A stretch of 64,000 nucleotides of DNA, taken from contig JAGYIL010000001.1 of the NCBI GenBank assembly GCA_018402545.1, positions 1-64,000 on the forward strand, read 5' to 3'. A model generated the notes under the pieces. That model searched no databases and was not told the origin of the DNA. It saw nothing but the letters and a program-made list of their open reading frames with translations. Positions 45,934 through 56,600 of the stretch are shown here, piece by piece. The DNA is from Saccharospirillum sp. (GTDB taxonomy: Bacteria; Pseudomonadota; Gammaproteobacteria; Pseudomonadales; Natronospirillaceae). The stretch's first letter is position 1; each line of letters opens with the position of its first letter. The translations under genes were made by a program, and so were the position numbers.

Positions 45934-46863
45934 ATGAGCACAGCGGGCATGGCCACACCCTTCGCGGTCGAGGGTACCGAAGTAGAGCTAGACGAGTTGC
46001 TGGCCCTGCGTTTTGTCGCAGCAGATCTCGGCCGGGTGCCGGTGCGCCGGGCTTTGGGGCTGGGGGCGGGCGAGCAACGGTCGCCGTACCGGGGGCAGGG
46101 GCGCGAATTTGTTGAAATGCGTCGTTACCAGCCCGGTGACGACGTGCGTCGCATCGACTGGCACGTCACGGCCCGCAAGCAGGCGCCTTTTGTACAGGTG
46201 ATGGAAGAAGACCGGCAGGCGGCGCAGCTGATCTGGGTCGACCTGTCCGACAGTCTTTATTTTGGCAGCCAGCGCGCCTTGAAGTCTGTACTGGCCTGCC
46301 ACTGGGCGGCCTTTCTCGCCTGGCGCCTGCTGGCACTGCGACACCCGACCCGGGCGGTGATTACCGGTGTGGGCGATGCCCGCCCAATGATGCTGCGCCG
46401 CTCCAGCGATGTCGCTCAATTTTGCCAGCGCCTGGTCGACGCCCATGCTCAACTGGCTGAACGGTACCGCGAGGGCACCGTGCCGCCGGCCCCGAGCGAC
46501 ATTGCGTCGCTGCTGCGCCAGAATCCGACCCTGTGGCTGGTCTCCGACCTGTCGCACTGGCAGCCCGATGCCCTGGCCGCCTGTCTGCCGCAAGCCCGCA
46601 TCAACCGCACCCTGATTCTGCAGCCGATCGACCGGCTCGAATCCGACCTGCCCGACGTCGGGGTACTGCAGGGCCGCGCCCGCGATAAAAGCGTTCAACT
46701 TGATACCGGCTCCGCCACGGTGCGCAGTGCCCACCACCGGGCTTTTGAACATCGTCAGCGGGTCTGGCAACGCTGGGCGCCGGCGCATCAGGCCAGGCTG
46801 ATCAGCCATTTCGTCCATGATTTCGACTGGGGGGAGGTGAACCGTTGGCCAATCCACAGCTGA
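45934..46863 (+). CDS. DUF58-domain protein of the Bat operon
   Basis: 309 aa with the DUF58 signature GDDVRRIDWHVTARKQAPFVQ (in two parts, about 62-82) and a VWA-like fold after it (QLIWVDLSDSLYFGS). DUF58 proteins partner with MoxR ATPases and VWA proteins. It starts 1 bp after the moxR stop, with GGGTGA before it, and its 3' end overlaps the next gene by 19 bp, which supports translational coupling. Confidence 0.9.
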   Translation: MSTAGMATPFAVEGTEVELDELLALRFVAADLGRVPVRRALGLGAGEQRSPYRGQGREFVEMRRYQPGDDVRRIDWHVTARKQAPFVQVMEEDRQAAQLIWVDLSDSLYFGSQRALKSVLACHWAAFLAWRLLALRHPTRAVITGVGDARPMMLRRSSDVAQFCQRLVDAHAQLAERYREGTVPPAPSDIASLLRQNPTLWLVSDLSHWQPDALAACLPQARINRTLILQPIDRLESDLPDVGVLQGRARDKSVQLDTGSATVRSAHHRAFEHRQRVWQRWAPAHQARLISHFVHDFDWGEVNRWPIHS

Positions 46864-47300
46864 GTCCGCAAGATCCGGCGCTGGCGACCTTGCTGGCCGA
46901 ACTTGAAGCGAACGCCGCGCCCGTCGCACCGGGGTTCTGGCCACCGGCGCCGGTGTATTGGCTGAGTGTGATCCTGTTGGTCGCCGTCATCGTCGCGGGC
47001 GCTTGGCTGTGGCGCCGGAGGCGCATGCGCCGGCGCTGTTTGCTGGCGCTGAAAACCCTGCAGCAGGAACCCAATGGCGCACGCCAGTTGCAGCAGCTGC
47101 ACATAGTGTTACGCAACGCAGCTGCCCAGCACGCGCCCGCGCACAGAACCGAATCCGCTCCCGCCTTCGCCCAACTGGTGCGGACTACGCTGAACCGCAA
47201 CGACGTGCCAGCCTGGGTCAATGCTCACTATCGCCCCGACTCCCACGTAGAAATCGACTGGCGCGAACCGCGCACCCTGATCAAACGGTGGTGCCGATGA
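46845..47300 (+). CDS. DUF4381-domain protein of the Bat operon
   Basis: 151 aa. A short N-terminal region, one transmembrane helix (VYWLSVILLVAVIVAGAWLW, about 43-62) and a basic helical tail match DUF4381, a small membrane subunit found in bat operons between the DUF58 and VWA genes. TTG 46845 is chosen because GGGGAGG lies 7 bp upstream. It overlaps the DUF58 gene (19 bp) and the next gene (ATGA). Confidence 0.85.
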   Translation: MANPQLSPQDPALATLLAELEANAAPVAPGFWPPAPVYWLSVILLVAVIVAGAWLWRRRRMRRRCLLALKTLQQEPNGARQLQQLHIVLRNAAAQHAPAHRTESAPAFAQLVRTTLNRNDVPAWVNAHYRPDSHVEIDWREPRTLIKRWCR

Positions 47301-48268
47301 CGCTGGCCTGGTGGTGGATGCTCGCCCTGATGCCGGTGCCCTGGATGATCGCGCGCTGGGTAAAGGCGGTGGACGCGGGTGACCGGCTCGACCACCCGGT
47401 CCTGGCGCGCTGGTCGGCAGGCGGTGCTTCAAGCGGTGGCCCTTCAGCCGTGCACAGCCGCTGGCTCTGGCTGGCCTGGGCTTTGCTGCTTCTGGCACTG
47501 GCGCGTCCGCAAACGCTGGGGCCCTGGGTCGAGCCCGAGCAACCGGCCCGGGCCATCATGCTGGTGGTGGATGTATCGCGCAGCATGGAAGAACCGGATA
47601 TGGAGTGGGACGGCCGGCGGGTGCGCCGGTTTCAGGCAGTACAGCAGGTGGTCGGCGATTTTGCCCGCGAACGCCAGGGCGATGCACTCGGCCTGGTGGT
47701 GTTTGGCGAATTTGCCGACACCCAGGCGCCACTAACGCCAGATGTCGAAGCCGTGCGCGACCTGCTGTTTGACATTCTGCCCGGCATGGCCGGCGACAGC
47801 ACCGCCATTGGCAATGCCCTGGGTCTGGCGGTTAAGCAGCTGCGTGATCAGCCAGTGACCGACCCGGTGATACTGTTGCTATCGGACGGTGAAAACAATG
47901 CCGGTGAACTGGAGCCCATGGCCGCCGCCGGCGCCGCGCGCGACAGCGGCATCCGAGTGCACACCATTGCCTTCGGGCAGCAGCGCAGCGGCGATTTCTT
48001 CGGCATCATGCGCGGCGCCGGGGTCGATGTGGAGACCCTGGGCCGCGTTGCCCGGGAGACCGGGGGTGAACTTTTTGCCGCTGAAAACACCGACGAGCTG
48101 GCCGATGTGTACGACCGCATCGATGCCCTGGAACCCAGCCCGCGGGCCGGGCAGGCGCAGCGACTGGCCGCCGAATGGTTCTGGGTACCCGCCCTTGCAG
48201 CCGTGCTGGTGATGGTGATCGGTCAGCATGCCCGGTTGCCGCGCCGGCGCCGGAGGGCACCGTCATGA
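47297..48268 (+). CDS. batA: BatA-like VWA-domain membrane protein
   Basis: 323 aa. N-terminal membrane helix (about 3-17), a second at about 55-70, then a VWA domain with the metal-site (MIDAS) motif DVSRSME and the conserved LSDGENNAGE. A C-terminal membrane helix (WVPALAAVLVMVIGQHA) anchors it. BatA-type proteins are periplasmic-facing; bat mutants in Bacteroides and Leptospira studies are linked to oxygen or oxidative stress tolerance, hence the name. It overlaps both neighbours by 4 bp. Confidence 0.9.
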   Translation: MTLAWWWMLALMPVPWMIARWVKAVDAGDRLDHPVLARWSAGGASSGGPSAVHSRWLWLAWALLLLALARPQTLGPWVEPEQPARAIMLVVDVSRSMEEPDMEWDGRRVRRFQAVQQVVGDFARERQGDALGLVVFGEFADTQAPLTPDVEAVRDLLFDILPGMAGDSTAIGNALGLAVKQLRDQPVTDPVILLLSDGENNAGELEPMAAAGAARDSGIRVHTIAFGQQRSGDFFGIMRGAGVDVETLGRVARETGGELFAAENTDELADVYDRIDALEPSPRAGQAQRLAAEWFWVPALAAVLVMVIGQHARLPRRRRRAPS

Positions 48269-49980
48269 TCTGGACGCGTCCTTTTATCTTGCTGGCACTG
48301 CTGCCCTGGCTGGTCTGGGCCATTTGGCGCTGGCGTCGACAGCAACGCCAGGGTGCCTGGCACCGACTGATGGATGAGCGTCTGCTGCGTCGCCTGAATT
48401 ATCAGGGCGGTGCCCGCCGGCAGTCGCTGTCGCAGGGTGCCTTGTTGCTGGCCGGCGTTCTGTTGATTGTCGCCGCTGCCGGGCCAGCGCGCCCGCTAAC
48501 CGGAGGCTCGACGCTGACGGCTGGCAACCTGATCGTGGTGCTCGATGCAACCCTGTCGATGACGGTGGAGGACACGCCACCGTCCCGCGCCGTTAGGGCC
48601 GAGCGCCTGGTGCAGGACTGGGCCTCGTCGGGCGTGTTTGAACGCACGGCCGTGGTGGTGTACTCGGGCTCGGCGCACTGGCTGGTGCCGCTCACCCGGG
48701 ATATCGAAACCCTGGCGTTGCAGCTGGAACAGATGTCGCCCTACATCATGCCGCAGTTCGGCAACCGGCCGGAGCTGGCGTTTGAGCAGGTGAGCGAGCG
48801 ACTTGAATCGCTTCAGGGACGCAGCCAGCTGCTCTGGATCACCGACGACGCCAGCCCTGGCCGAATCGACGCCCTGCTGGCGGCCAGGCCCTCGGTGGAG
48901 CGCCTCTGGCTGATGCCGATGGGCACCGAGTCGGGCGGCCCGATTCCCCTGCCGGATGGCAGTGGTTATCTGCAGGACGGCAGCCGCATGGTGATGCCCA
49001 CGCTGGATCGGGCCGCGTTTCGGGACGTCGCCGGCCAATTGAATGCGACGCTGCTGCCCATGGAGCAGCCGGTGGCCAGTCTCGACCTCAATATTGACCG
49101 GGGCGAGGCCTCCAGTGAACGTCAGGTGCGCGAATGGGGGTTCTGGCTGTTGCTGCCTGTATTGTTCCTGTTGCTGCCCTGGTATCGGCGTGGCCTGGTC
49201 TACGCCTTGCCGCTGGGTCTGCTGTGGCAGCCCATGCCGGCAGAGGCTGCCGGTTGGGCCGACCCGCTGCTGAAAAACCGGGAACAACGGGCCTTTCAGG
49301 CGTATCAGGATGGCGAAGTAAATCGTAGCCTGGCGCTGACCGAACGCCCCGACCTGGCTGCCCAGCTGGCGTTTGAGCAGGGCGATTACGAGCAAGCCGC
49401 TGAACTTTGGCAACAGCTGGATAACGCCTCGGCACACTACAACCGGGGCAATGCCCTGGCTCACCAGGGGCGCTTGCAGGAGGCCATCGATGCCTACGAT
49501 GAAGCCCTGGCCAGAGCCGATCTGGCCGCCGCCCGCCACAACAGAGACCGGGTGGCCGAAGCGCTGGAGCAACAGCAACAACAGCAACAGCAACAGCAAC
49601 AGGACCAGCAACAACAGGACCCACAGAGCGAAGACCAGCAGGATGGCGATTCAGACTCTCCTTCGGGCGAGTCGCAAGACCCCGCTCAGCAGCCACCGGA
49701 ACAGCCAGGCAACCAGGATGAGCCTCAACCACAGGACGAGGACGACGCCGGGCAGGATCAGGATGAAGGTGACGCCGGAAGCGATGAAGCACCGGGCGAA
49801 CCGGAGGATACTGAAGCCCAGTCTGAACCGGAGGCCGACCTCGAAGCCCGGCGCCGCGACCAGGCCGTCGAACAATTGCTCAACCGGGTACCTGCGGTTC
49901 AGGGCCAGGTGTTACAGCGAAAATTTCAGTACCAGTTTCAACAAGCCCCAACGGACGAGGAGCCTGATTCATTATGGTAA
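48265..49980 (+). CDS. BatB-type VWA protein fused to TPR (BatC) and Gln-rich tail
   Basis: 571 aa. N-terminal membrane helices, a VWA domain with the DATLSM site (D94-S98) and LWITDDASPGR, a further membrane pair near residues 290-330, then TPR-like helices (about 370-435: AFQAYQDGEVNRSL..., HYNRGNALAHQGRLQEAIDA). The tail (about 435-520) is a Gln tract coded by CAG/CAA repeats followed by an Asp/Glu/Gln/Pro-rich stretch. This joins two usual genes (batB and batC) in one. The periplasmic TPR part likely mediates assembly of the Bat complex. Confidence 0.88.
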   Translation: MIWTRPFILLALLPWLVWAIWRWRRQQRQGAWHRLMDERLLRRLNYQGGARRQSLSQGALLLAGVLLIVAAAGPARPLTGGSTLTAGNLIVVLDATLSMTVEDTPPSRAVRAERLVQDWASSGVFERTAVVVYSGSAHWLVPLTRDIETLALQLEQMSPYIMPQFGNRPELAFEQVSERLESLQGRSQLLWITDDASPGRIDALLAARPSVERLWLMPMGTESGGPIPLPDGSGYLQDGSRMVMPTLDRAAFRDVAGQLNATLLPMEQPVASLDLNIDRGEASSERQVREWGFWLLLPVLFLLLPWYRRGLVYALPLGLLWQPMPAEAAGWADPLLKNREQRAFQAYQDGEVNRSLALTERPDLAAQLAFEQGDYEQAAELWQQLDNASAHYNRGNALAHQGRLQEAIDAYDEALARADLAAARHNRDRVAEALEQQQQQQQQQQQDQQQQDPQSEDQQDGDSDSPSGESQDPAQQPPEQPGNQDEPQPQDEDDAGQDQDEGDAGSDEAPGEPEDTEAQSEPEADLEARRRDQAVEQLLNRVPAVQGQVLQRKFQYQFQQAPTDEEPDSLW

Positions 49981-51698
49981 CCACCGCGCGCGACTGCCTG
50001 ATGTCATTGTCGGCCTATGCCCGGAGAGCCGGCCGTCGCTGCTTGGCCGCCGGTTTGCTGGTGGCTCTGTGGCTGGTCAGCGCCGTTGCCGTGGCGGCGG
50101 TGACGGCCGATGTGGACCGCACGCGGTTGTATCAGGATGAACTGCTGACACTGACCATTCGCGCCGACTTTCCGGCCGCCAATGAGCCGCTGGATCTGAC
50201 AGCGCTGACCACCCTGTTCGAGGTGGTCGGCCAATCGCAAACCACCCAGAGCCGCTATTCTACCGCCCAGGGCCAGGAGCGCTGGCGGGAATGGCGGCTG
50301 CAGTTGCAACCGCGCGAAATCGGCACCCTGGCAATTCCCAATTTCAGATTAGGGGGCGACCAGTCTAGCCCGATCATGGTAACCGTGATGGACCCGGCCG
50401 ACCGTCAGGAAGGCTTGCCCGAGGAAGCCGTGATTCTGTCGGTCGCGATCGACGATGAGTCGCTCTACATTGGCCAGAGCACCACCCTGACCATCAATCT
50501 AGACTACCAGGTACGGTTACAGGGCAACTTCGACCAACTGGATCTGAGCGCCTTCGATGCCGAGAAACTGACCGAAGACAACACCCAGACGCGCCATGGC
50601 GGCCAGCCCTACCGGCGCTACCAACTGGTTTACCGGCTGACGCCGGAGCAGGACGGCACGCTCTCCATCCCTGAAATTCGCTTTGTCGGGCAGTACGAAA
50701 GCAGCAACTACGGCCAGCAATTGCGCATGCACCGCATTCACCCGGGCTTTGACGTTGAGGTTAAGCCCATTCCGGCCTCTTACCCGGCCGATGCCGTCTG
50801 GCTGCCGGCCGAGTCGGTTACCCTGAGCGATAACCTGGGTGCCAGTGTGCAGGCCGAGGCGGGTGAGCATCTCGACTGGCAGATCAGAACTCGCATTGAG
50901 GGCCAGCCTGCCACCCAGTTGCCCGACCCGCTGGCGACGTTGGCGGAAGACGATTTCCGGCTCTACCGCAACAGCCCTGAATTCAGTCAGCCTGGCGGTC
51001 AGCAGCAACGAACCGATCAGGCTGCGCTGGTGTTTGCACAACCCGGCCGTTACGACTTGCCCGCCGTAAGAGTGCCCTGGTGGAACACCAATACTGACGA
51101 ATTGCAGTACGCTGAACTGCCAGCGCGCACCGTTCGTATAGAGGGTATCAGTAACGAAGCCATGGACCGGTTGACCGACCCCGCACGGCAGAATGGGTCC
51201 GGTTCGGGCGAATTGTCAGACGTGCAGAATGCAGAACAGGTGACAGACCGACAGAGTGGTGTCTGGCCCTGGGTCAGTGTCAGCCTGGGCATTGGCTGGC
51301 TGGCCACGGTTCTGGTCTTTTGGGCCAGCAACCGTTACCTGAAACGCCGGCTGCGAGAGACCACGCCAGGCAGCAGGCGCGAACCTACCACACCGCCGCC
51401 CCCGGCCCGGGATGAAATGACCCGGGCGGCGCGCGATGGTGATGTGAGTGCTTACCACGCCGCCCTGTTGCGCTGGCTGCGAACCCGGCCTGAGCAAACG
51501 CCGGGTCGATTGCGCGCCCGGCTCGAAGCGCCAGAGCGGGCCACATTGGTGCAGGTGGAAGCCTGTTTGTTTGCCCGCACACCGGATACCGCCGCGCCCG
51601 ACCAGGTAGCGCTGGTGGCACTGAACGACGCTGTACTGGCGTTGCAGCATCCGGCAGATAAAGCCCCTGAACCGGATGTCATGACACTTTACCCCTGA
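49974..51698 (+). CDS. batD: BatD-like oxygen-tolerance protein
   Basis: 574 aa. A cleaved or anchoring signal (LAAGLLVALWLVSAVAVAA, end about residue 41), a long beta-rich periplasmic region (BatD domain, LYQDELLTLTIRADFPAAN onwards), and a C-terminal membrane helix (WVSVSLGIGWLATVLVFWAS, about 423-442) followed by a cytoplasmic tail. It is the last gene of the moxR-bat run, overlapping its predecessor by 7 bp. ATG 49974 or 50001 could be the start. Confidence 0.88.
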   Translation: MVTTARDCLMSLSAYARRAGRRCLAAGLLVALWLVSAVAVAAVTADVDRTRLYQDELLTLTIRADFPAANEPLDLTALTTLFEVVGQSQTTQSRYSTAQGQERWREWRLQLQPREIGTLAIPNFRLGGDQSSPIMVTVMDPADRQEGLPEEAVILSVAIDDESLYIGQSTTLTINLDYQVRLQGNFDQLDLSAFDAEKLTEDNTQTRHGGQPYRRYQLVYRLTPEQDGTLSIPEIRFVGQYESSNYGQQLRMHRIHPGFDVEVKPIPASYPADAVWLPAESVTLSDNLGASVQAEAGEHLDWQIRTRIEGQPATQLPDPLATLAEDDFRLYRNSPEFSQPGGQQQRTDQAALVFAQPGRYDLPAVRVPWWNTNTDELQYAELPARTVRIEGISNEAMDRLTDPARQNGSGSGELSDVQNAEQVTDRQSGVWPWVSVSLGIGWLATVLVFWASNRYLKRRLRETTPGSRREPTTPPPPARDEMTRAARDGDVSAYHAALLRWLRTRPEQTPGRLRARLEAPERATLVQVEACLFARTPDTAAPDQVALVALNDAVLALQHPADKAPEPDVMTLYP

Positions 51699-51760
51699 TT
51701 TGATGGCGCTGGCTGCAACTTTGGCTAGTGTGATTACTATACCCATGCTGAGGATTGCCT

Positions 51761-53368
51761 GTGCAGCCAGAACGGCCCTTCACTGAAGTGGCATCCACCG
51801 CCAAAGCACCATCGATTATCCGAATCGTGACACTGATTCTGGCGGCGCTCAGCATTATTGTGTTTGCGGCGCTGGCCCGGTTTCTGTATCAGGCTGAAAC
51901 CAACGCTATTCATCAATCCTTTGCGGCGGAAGTGGCGCAGCAGGCGTTGTCGTTCGAGCGCGAAGTGGTGCTGAATCTGGAAATCCTGTTTGCGCTAAAT
52001 GCGTCGGTGTCACTGGTGAGGACCATGACGCCGGACCGCTTCGATCAGCTGACTGACGACGTTCTGGCCCGGTCGCCAGCCATTCAGGCCTTTGCCTGGG
52101 CTGAGATTGTGACCCCCGAGACACTTGCCGCCTTTGAATCCCGCATGAATGACTGGTACCCGGGTTATCGGGTTACCGAACGCAATGCCAGTGGCGAGGT
52201 GGTGCCGGTGTCAATGCGGCCCCAATATGCGCCGGTGCAGATGATTGAGCCGATCGAATCCAACCAGGCGGCTCTCGGCTTTGATCTGGCCAGTGAGCCC
52301 CGCCGTCTGGCGGCGCTGCTGCAATCGATGGAAAGTGGCAAAATGGTGGCGACAGCGGGTATTAGGCTAGTGCAAGAGCCTGACAATCAGCGCGGGTTTC
52401 TGGTGTTTACTCCGCAGTTTTTGCCGCCGTTGGCTGAAGGTGAGGCAAACGGTGACGAGCCACGCATGGTTTTTTTGAATGGGGTATTCCGGGTCGGCGA
52501 ACTGGTCAATCAATCGGTCGGTAACAGGATCACTGAGCAGATGCAGTTACAGGTGGTTGATCGAACCCGGGGCGCGCAAGACGTTCTGTACAACACTGTG
52601 CCAGATCAGTCTGAACACTGGCTGACTTCCCAAACCGTGGTTCACGATCTGCCCGATGTGGCAGGCCGGCAATGGCATTTCGAGGTGACCCCTGCCGCGT
52701 CTTTGTATTCCCAGCGACGCAGTTATGTGCCCTGGCTGGTACTTGGCTCGGGAACAGTAGTGGTGGTGTTACTGGTGATTTATGTCTTTGTAACCCAGCG
52801 CCAGACGCAAGACCTGAATGCGGCCAAGTCGGAGCTGGAGCGCATTTCGCTGACCGACAGTCTGACCGGGCTTGCCAATCGCCGGCATTTCGACCAGCAT
52901 CTGGAGCAGCAATGGGCACTGGCGGCCCGACAAAAGAGTGCCCTGTCACTGGTCATGCTCGATATCGATAATTTCAAACCCTACAACGATGAGTACGGCC
53001 ACCCCGAGGGTGATACAGCGCTGGAGCAGGTGGCCAAAGCCCTGCGCCAGGTTGCAACCCGGCCGCTGGATCTGGTGGCCCGTTACGGTGGCGAGGAGTT
53101 CGCGCTGGTCCTGCCCGACACCGAAGACCCGGCCGAGATCGCCGAGACCTGTCGGCGCAGGATAGAAGCGCTGGCACTGCGTCACGACTATTCCAATGTT
53201 GCCCGGGTTGTCACCATCAGTGCCGGGGTGTGCACACTAAAACCATCAGAGAACCATAGCCTGAAAGAACTGACGGAATTCGCGGACGACGCCTTGTACC
53301 AGGCCAAGGAGGAGGGGCGCAATCGGGTGGTGGTTTACTCGGCAGAGCGCGGGTTGAATCGGGGGTAG
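51761..53368 (+). CDS. CHASE-domain diguanylate cyclase
   Basis: 535 aa. First membrane helix (about 25-47), a periplasmic CHASE sensor (about 85-225; AFAWAEIVTPETLAAFE, GFDLASEPRRLAALLQS), a second helix (about 330-350), then a GGDEF domain with TDSLTGLANRRHFDQHL, VMLDIDNFKPYNDEYGH and the active-site GGEEF. The I-site RXXD is not obvious. It should make c-di-GMP from GTP in response to an extracytoplasmic ligand. GTG 51761 follows GAGGA at 6 bp. Confidence 0.93.
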   Translation: MQPERPFTEVASTAKAPSIIRIVTLILAALSIIVFAALARFLYQAETNAIHQSFAAEVAQQALSFEREVVLNLEILFALNASVSLVRTMTPDRFDQLTDDVLARSPAIQAFAWAEIVTPETLAAFESRMNDWYPGYRVTERNASGEVVPVSMRPQYAPVQMIEPIESNQAALGFDLASEPRRLAALLQSMESGKMVATAGIRLVQEPDNQRGFLVFTPQFLPPLAEGEANGDEPRMVFLNGVFRVGELVNQSVGNRITEQMQLQVVDRTRGAQDVLYNTVPDQSEHWLTSQTVVHDLPDVAGRQWHFEVTPAASLYSQRRSYVPWLVLGSGTVVVVLLVIYVFVTQRQTQDLNAAKSELERISLTDSLTGLANRRHFDQHLEQQWALAARQKSALSLVMLDIDNFKPYNDEYGHPEGDTALEQVAKALRQVATRPLDLVARYGGEEFALVLPDTEDPAEIAETCRRRIEALALRHDYSNVARVVTISAGVCTLKPSENHSLKELTEFADDALYQAKEEGRNRVVVYSAERGLNRG

Positions 53369-53399
53369 CGTCACGAGTTTCGGCGTTTGGGTTTGTTTT

Positions 53400-53609
53400 G
53401 GTGCCAGGAGTCCGTGTCAGGCACCGGGTAAGGCTATCTGGGGTCGGCGTGAACCCATCCGTGGGGCCTAGACTTCGGGATATGAATCCCCTCCCTGGGA
53501 TTCACCCTTCGGGCTCGCTGCGCTCATGCTAAAACGCTCCTGGCGTTTTAGTCCATGCCTCAGACTTCCCCAGATAGGTATACCCGGCACCTGACACTTA
53601 ATTGGTTGC
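53400..53609 (-). repeat. Structured intergenic element, copy E (long form)
   Basis: Arms 53414-53443 and 53568-53597, 25 of 30 paired (core CTATCTGGGG). A small GGTGCC...GGCACC pair lies at its left. Interior loops on the minus strand: CACGGATG (53456-53463), CAGGGAGG in GAATCCC...GGGATTC (53484-53503) and CAGGA in AAAACGC...GCGTTTT (about 53531-53549). It fills the 288-bp space between convergent stops of the CHASE-GGDEF gene and icmF. Confidence 0.87.
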
Positions 53610-53656
53610 GAACTCCGAAACTTGAGTAGTAAGCCGCCGGGCAGCTCGATCTCTTA

Positions 53657-56600
53657 CTACATATTTCTACGATATTCCCCGCCCACCTGATACAGCGCGT
53701 GGCTAATCTGCCCGAGACTGGCGACTTTCACCGTCTCCATCAGCGTCGCAAACAAGTTTCGACGTGCCCGGGCGTCATCGGCCAGAGTGGTGAGTGCGTC
53801 GGTTACCTGGTCTTTGTGCTGATGCTGGAAGCGGGCGACCTGTTCGATCTGTTGCTGTTTTTCAGTGTCGGTTGAACGCATCAGTTCAATGGGCGCTTCC
53901 GTCTCTTTGTCCTTCTTCGACAAGAAGGTGTTCACGCCAATGATCGGCAGTTCACCGCTGTGCTTTTTGTGTTCATACAGCATCGATTCATCCTGAATCT
54001 TGCTGCGCTGGTACATCGTATCCATGGCGCCCAGTACACCCCCGCGTTCACTCAGTCGTTCGAATTCCTCAAAGACGGCCGCCTCGACCAGGTCGGTCAG
54101 GTACTCCAGGGTAAAGGCACCCTGCATTGGGTTTTCATTCTGGTTCAGGCCGAGTTCTTTATTGATGATCAGCTGAATGGCCACCGCGCGGCGCACGCTG
54201 TCTTCCGTTGGGGTGGTGATGGCCTCGTCGAAGGCGTTGGTGTGCAGGCTGTTGCAGTTGTCAAACAACGCATAGAGCGCTTGCAGGGTGGTGCGAATGT
54301 CGTTGAACTGAATTTCCTGGGCGTGCAGCGAACGGCCCGAGGTTTGAATGTGGTATTTCAGCATTTGCGAGCGGGCGTCGGCGCCGTAGCGGTACTTCAT
54401 GGCCCGTGCCCAGATGCGCCGTGCGACCCGGCCGATCACGGCGTATTCCGGGTCCATGCCGTTGCTGAAAAAGAAACTCAGGTTGGGCGCGAAGGCGTTA
54501 ATGTCCATACCGCGTGCGCGGTAATACTCGACCAGGGTAAAGCCATTGGCCAGCGTGAACGCGAGCTGGGTGATCGGGTTGGCCCCGGCTTCGGCTATGT
54601 GATACCCGCTGACGCTGACGCTGTAGAAATTGCGCACGTCACGTTCGATAAACCAGGCCTGAACATCGCCCATTAAATGCAGGGCGAATTCGGTTGAGAA
54701 GATGCAGGTATTTTGTGCCTGGTCTTCTTTTAAAATGTCGGCCTGTACGGTGCCGCGCACTTGAGTCAGTGTTTTGGCGGCAATGCGCTGGTAGGTGTCG
54801 GCATCGACCAGTTGGTCGCCGGTGACGCCGAGCAAGCCGAGACCCAGGCCGGAATGACCTTCCGGTAACTCGCCCTGATAGCTGACCGGAACATCACCCA
54901 GAATGTCGTTGATGCGTTGTTGTGCGTCTTCCCATTCGCCGTTGTCGCGCAAATGTTTTTCAACTTGCTGATCGATGGCGGTGTTCAGAAACATCGCCAG
55001 AATGATTGGCGCCGGGCCGTTGATGGTCATCGATACCGAGGTTGTTGGTGCGCATAGATCAAACCCTGAATAGAGTTTTTTCATGTCGTCCAGCGTCGCG
55101 ATGGAGACACCGCTGTTGCCGACCTTGCCGTAAATATCCGGGCGTTCGGCCGGGTCTTCGCCGTACAGGGTGACGGAGTCGAAGGCGGTCGACAGTCGTG
55201 CGGCGGGCTGGCCGAGCGACAAATAGTGGAAGCGACGATTGGTGCGTTCCGGTGGGCCTTCGCCGGCGAACATCCGCGTCGGGTCTTCGCCGCTGCGCCG
55301 GTAGGGGTAAACCCCGGCGGTATAGGGGAAGTGGCCGGGCAGGTTTTCCTGGCCGCTGAACCAGACCCGTTCGCCCCAGTCCTGGCTGGTGTTGGCGCTG
55401 ACTTTGGGGATGCGATTGCCGCTGAGGGTGTCGCGGTAGTTGTCGCCGGTAATGGCTTTGCCGCGCACCTGGTATTCGAAGGTATCGCTTTGCACCGAGT
55501 CCATCAGGGCATCCCAGTCGAGCAAGGTGCGCCGGCTTTCGGGTTGAAGTTGCTCCAGTGCCGCGTTGTGCCGTTCAGCCAGTGCTTTTTGCGCAGCGTC
55601 CAGGCCTTCGGGTGCGACTTCATTGAGAGGGGCAAGATCGTCCAGTCCGAGCAAGCGCAAGCTTTCATACAAATGTTGCACGGTGCGCGCGCAGTCAGCC
55701 TGGTTCTGCAGCTGTTCACGCAGGGAGCGACCCTGCTCGGCAATCTCTGCCAGGTAGCGTTGCTGCGCACCGGGGATTAATACATGAGCTTGCGGGTCAC
55801 CCTCGGTCAGTTCAGCCTGCCAGTTGGATTCTGTTGCCTCGCTGAGGCGCCGGCACAGATGATTGAATACGCGGTTTACACCGGGGTCGGAAAAGTGGCT
55901 GGCGATGGTGGCGAAGACCGGCAGGTCAGCGTCTTTGGATTCGAAATCAATGCGGTTGCGGCGCCATTGCTTGCGCACATCGCGCAGCGCATCGGCCGCG
56001 CCCTTGCCATCGAATTTGTTGATCACGATCCAGTCGGCCAGATCGAGCATGTCGATTTTTTCGAGCTGACTGGCGGCGCCGTAATCGGGGGTCATCACAT
56101 AGCCTGGTAGATCAACCAGGTCGACAATGGCACTGTCTGACTGGCCGATACCGGCGGTTTCCACAAACACCAGATCGAACCCCTGATGGCTCAGCTCGGC
56201 AATGGCGTCCTGCAATACTTCGCTGGTCGACAGATGCTGGCGTCGTGTCGCCATGCTGCGAAAATAGACGTTGGGCAGGCGCAGGCTGTTGATGCGAATG
56301 CGGTCACCCAGCAGGGCCCCACCGGTGCGCCGTCGGGTCGGGTCGATCGCCAGTACGGCAAAACGTTTGTCGGGGAATTCAGTGGCGAAACGGAGCACCA
56401 GTTCATCGGTCAGGCTCGATTTGCCCGCGCCGCCAGTACCGGTTAAACCAAGCGTTGGTGCGCCTTTGCTTTTGGCGTTCGGCGTCTTGCGACGCGCTTC
56501 AATATCCGACAGAGCCCATGCCTGAATCAGGTCCGGGTGGGCATCGCTGGGCAGCGATGTAGGCCGGGCATCGCGAGCGGCCCGAATGCGCGCTACAGCA

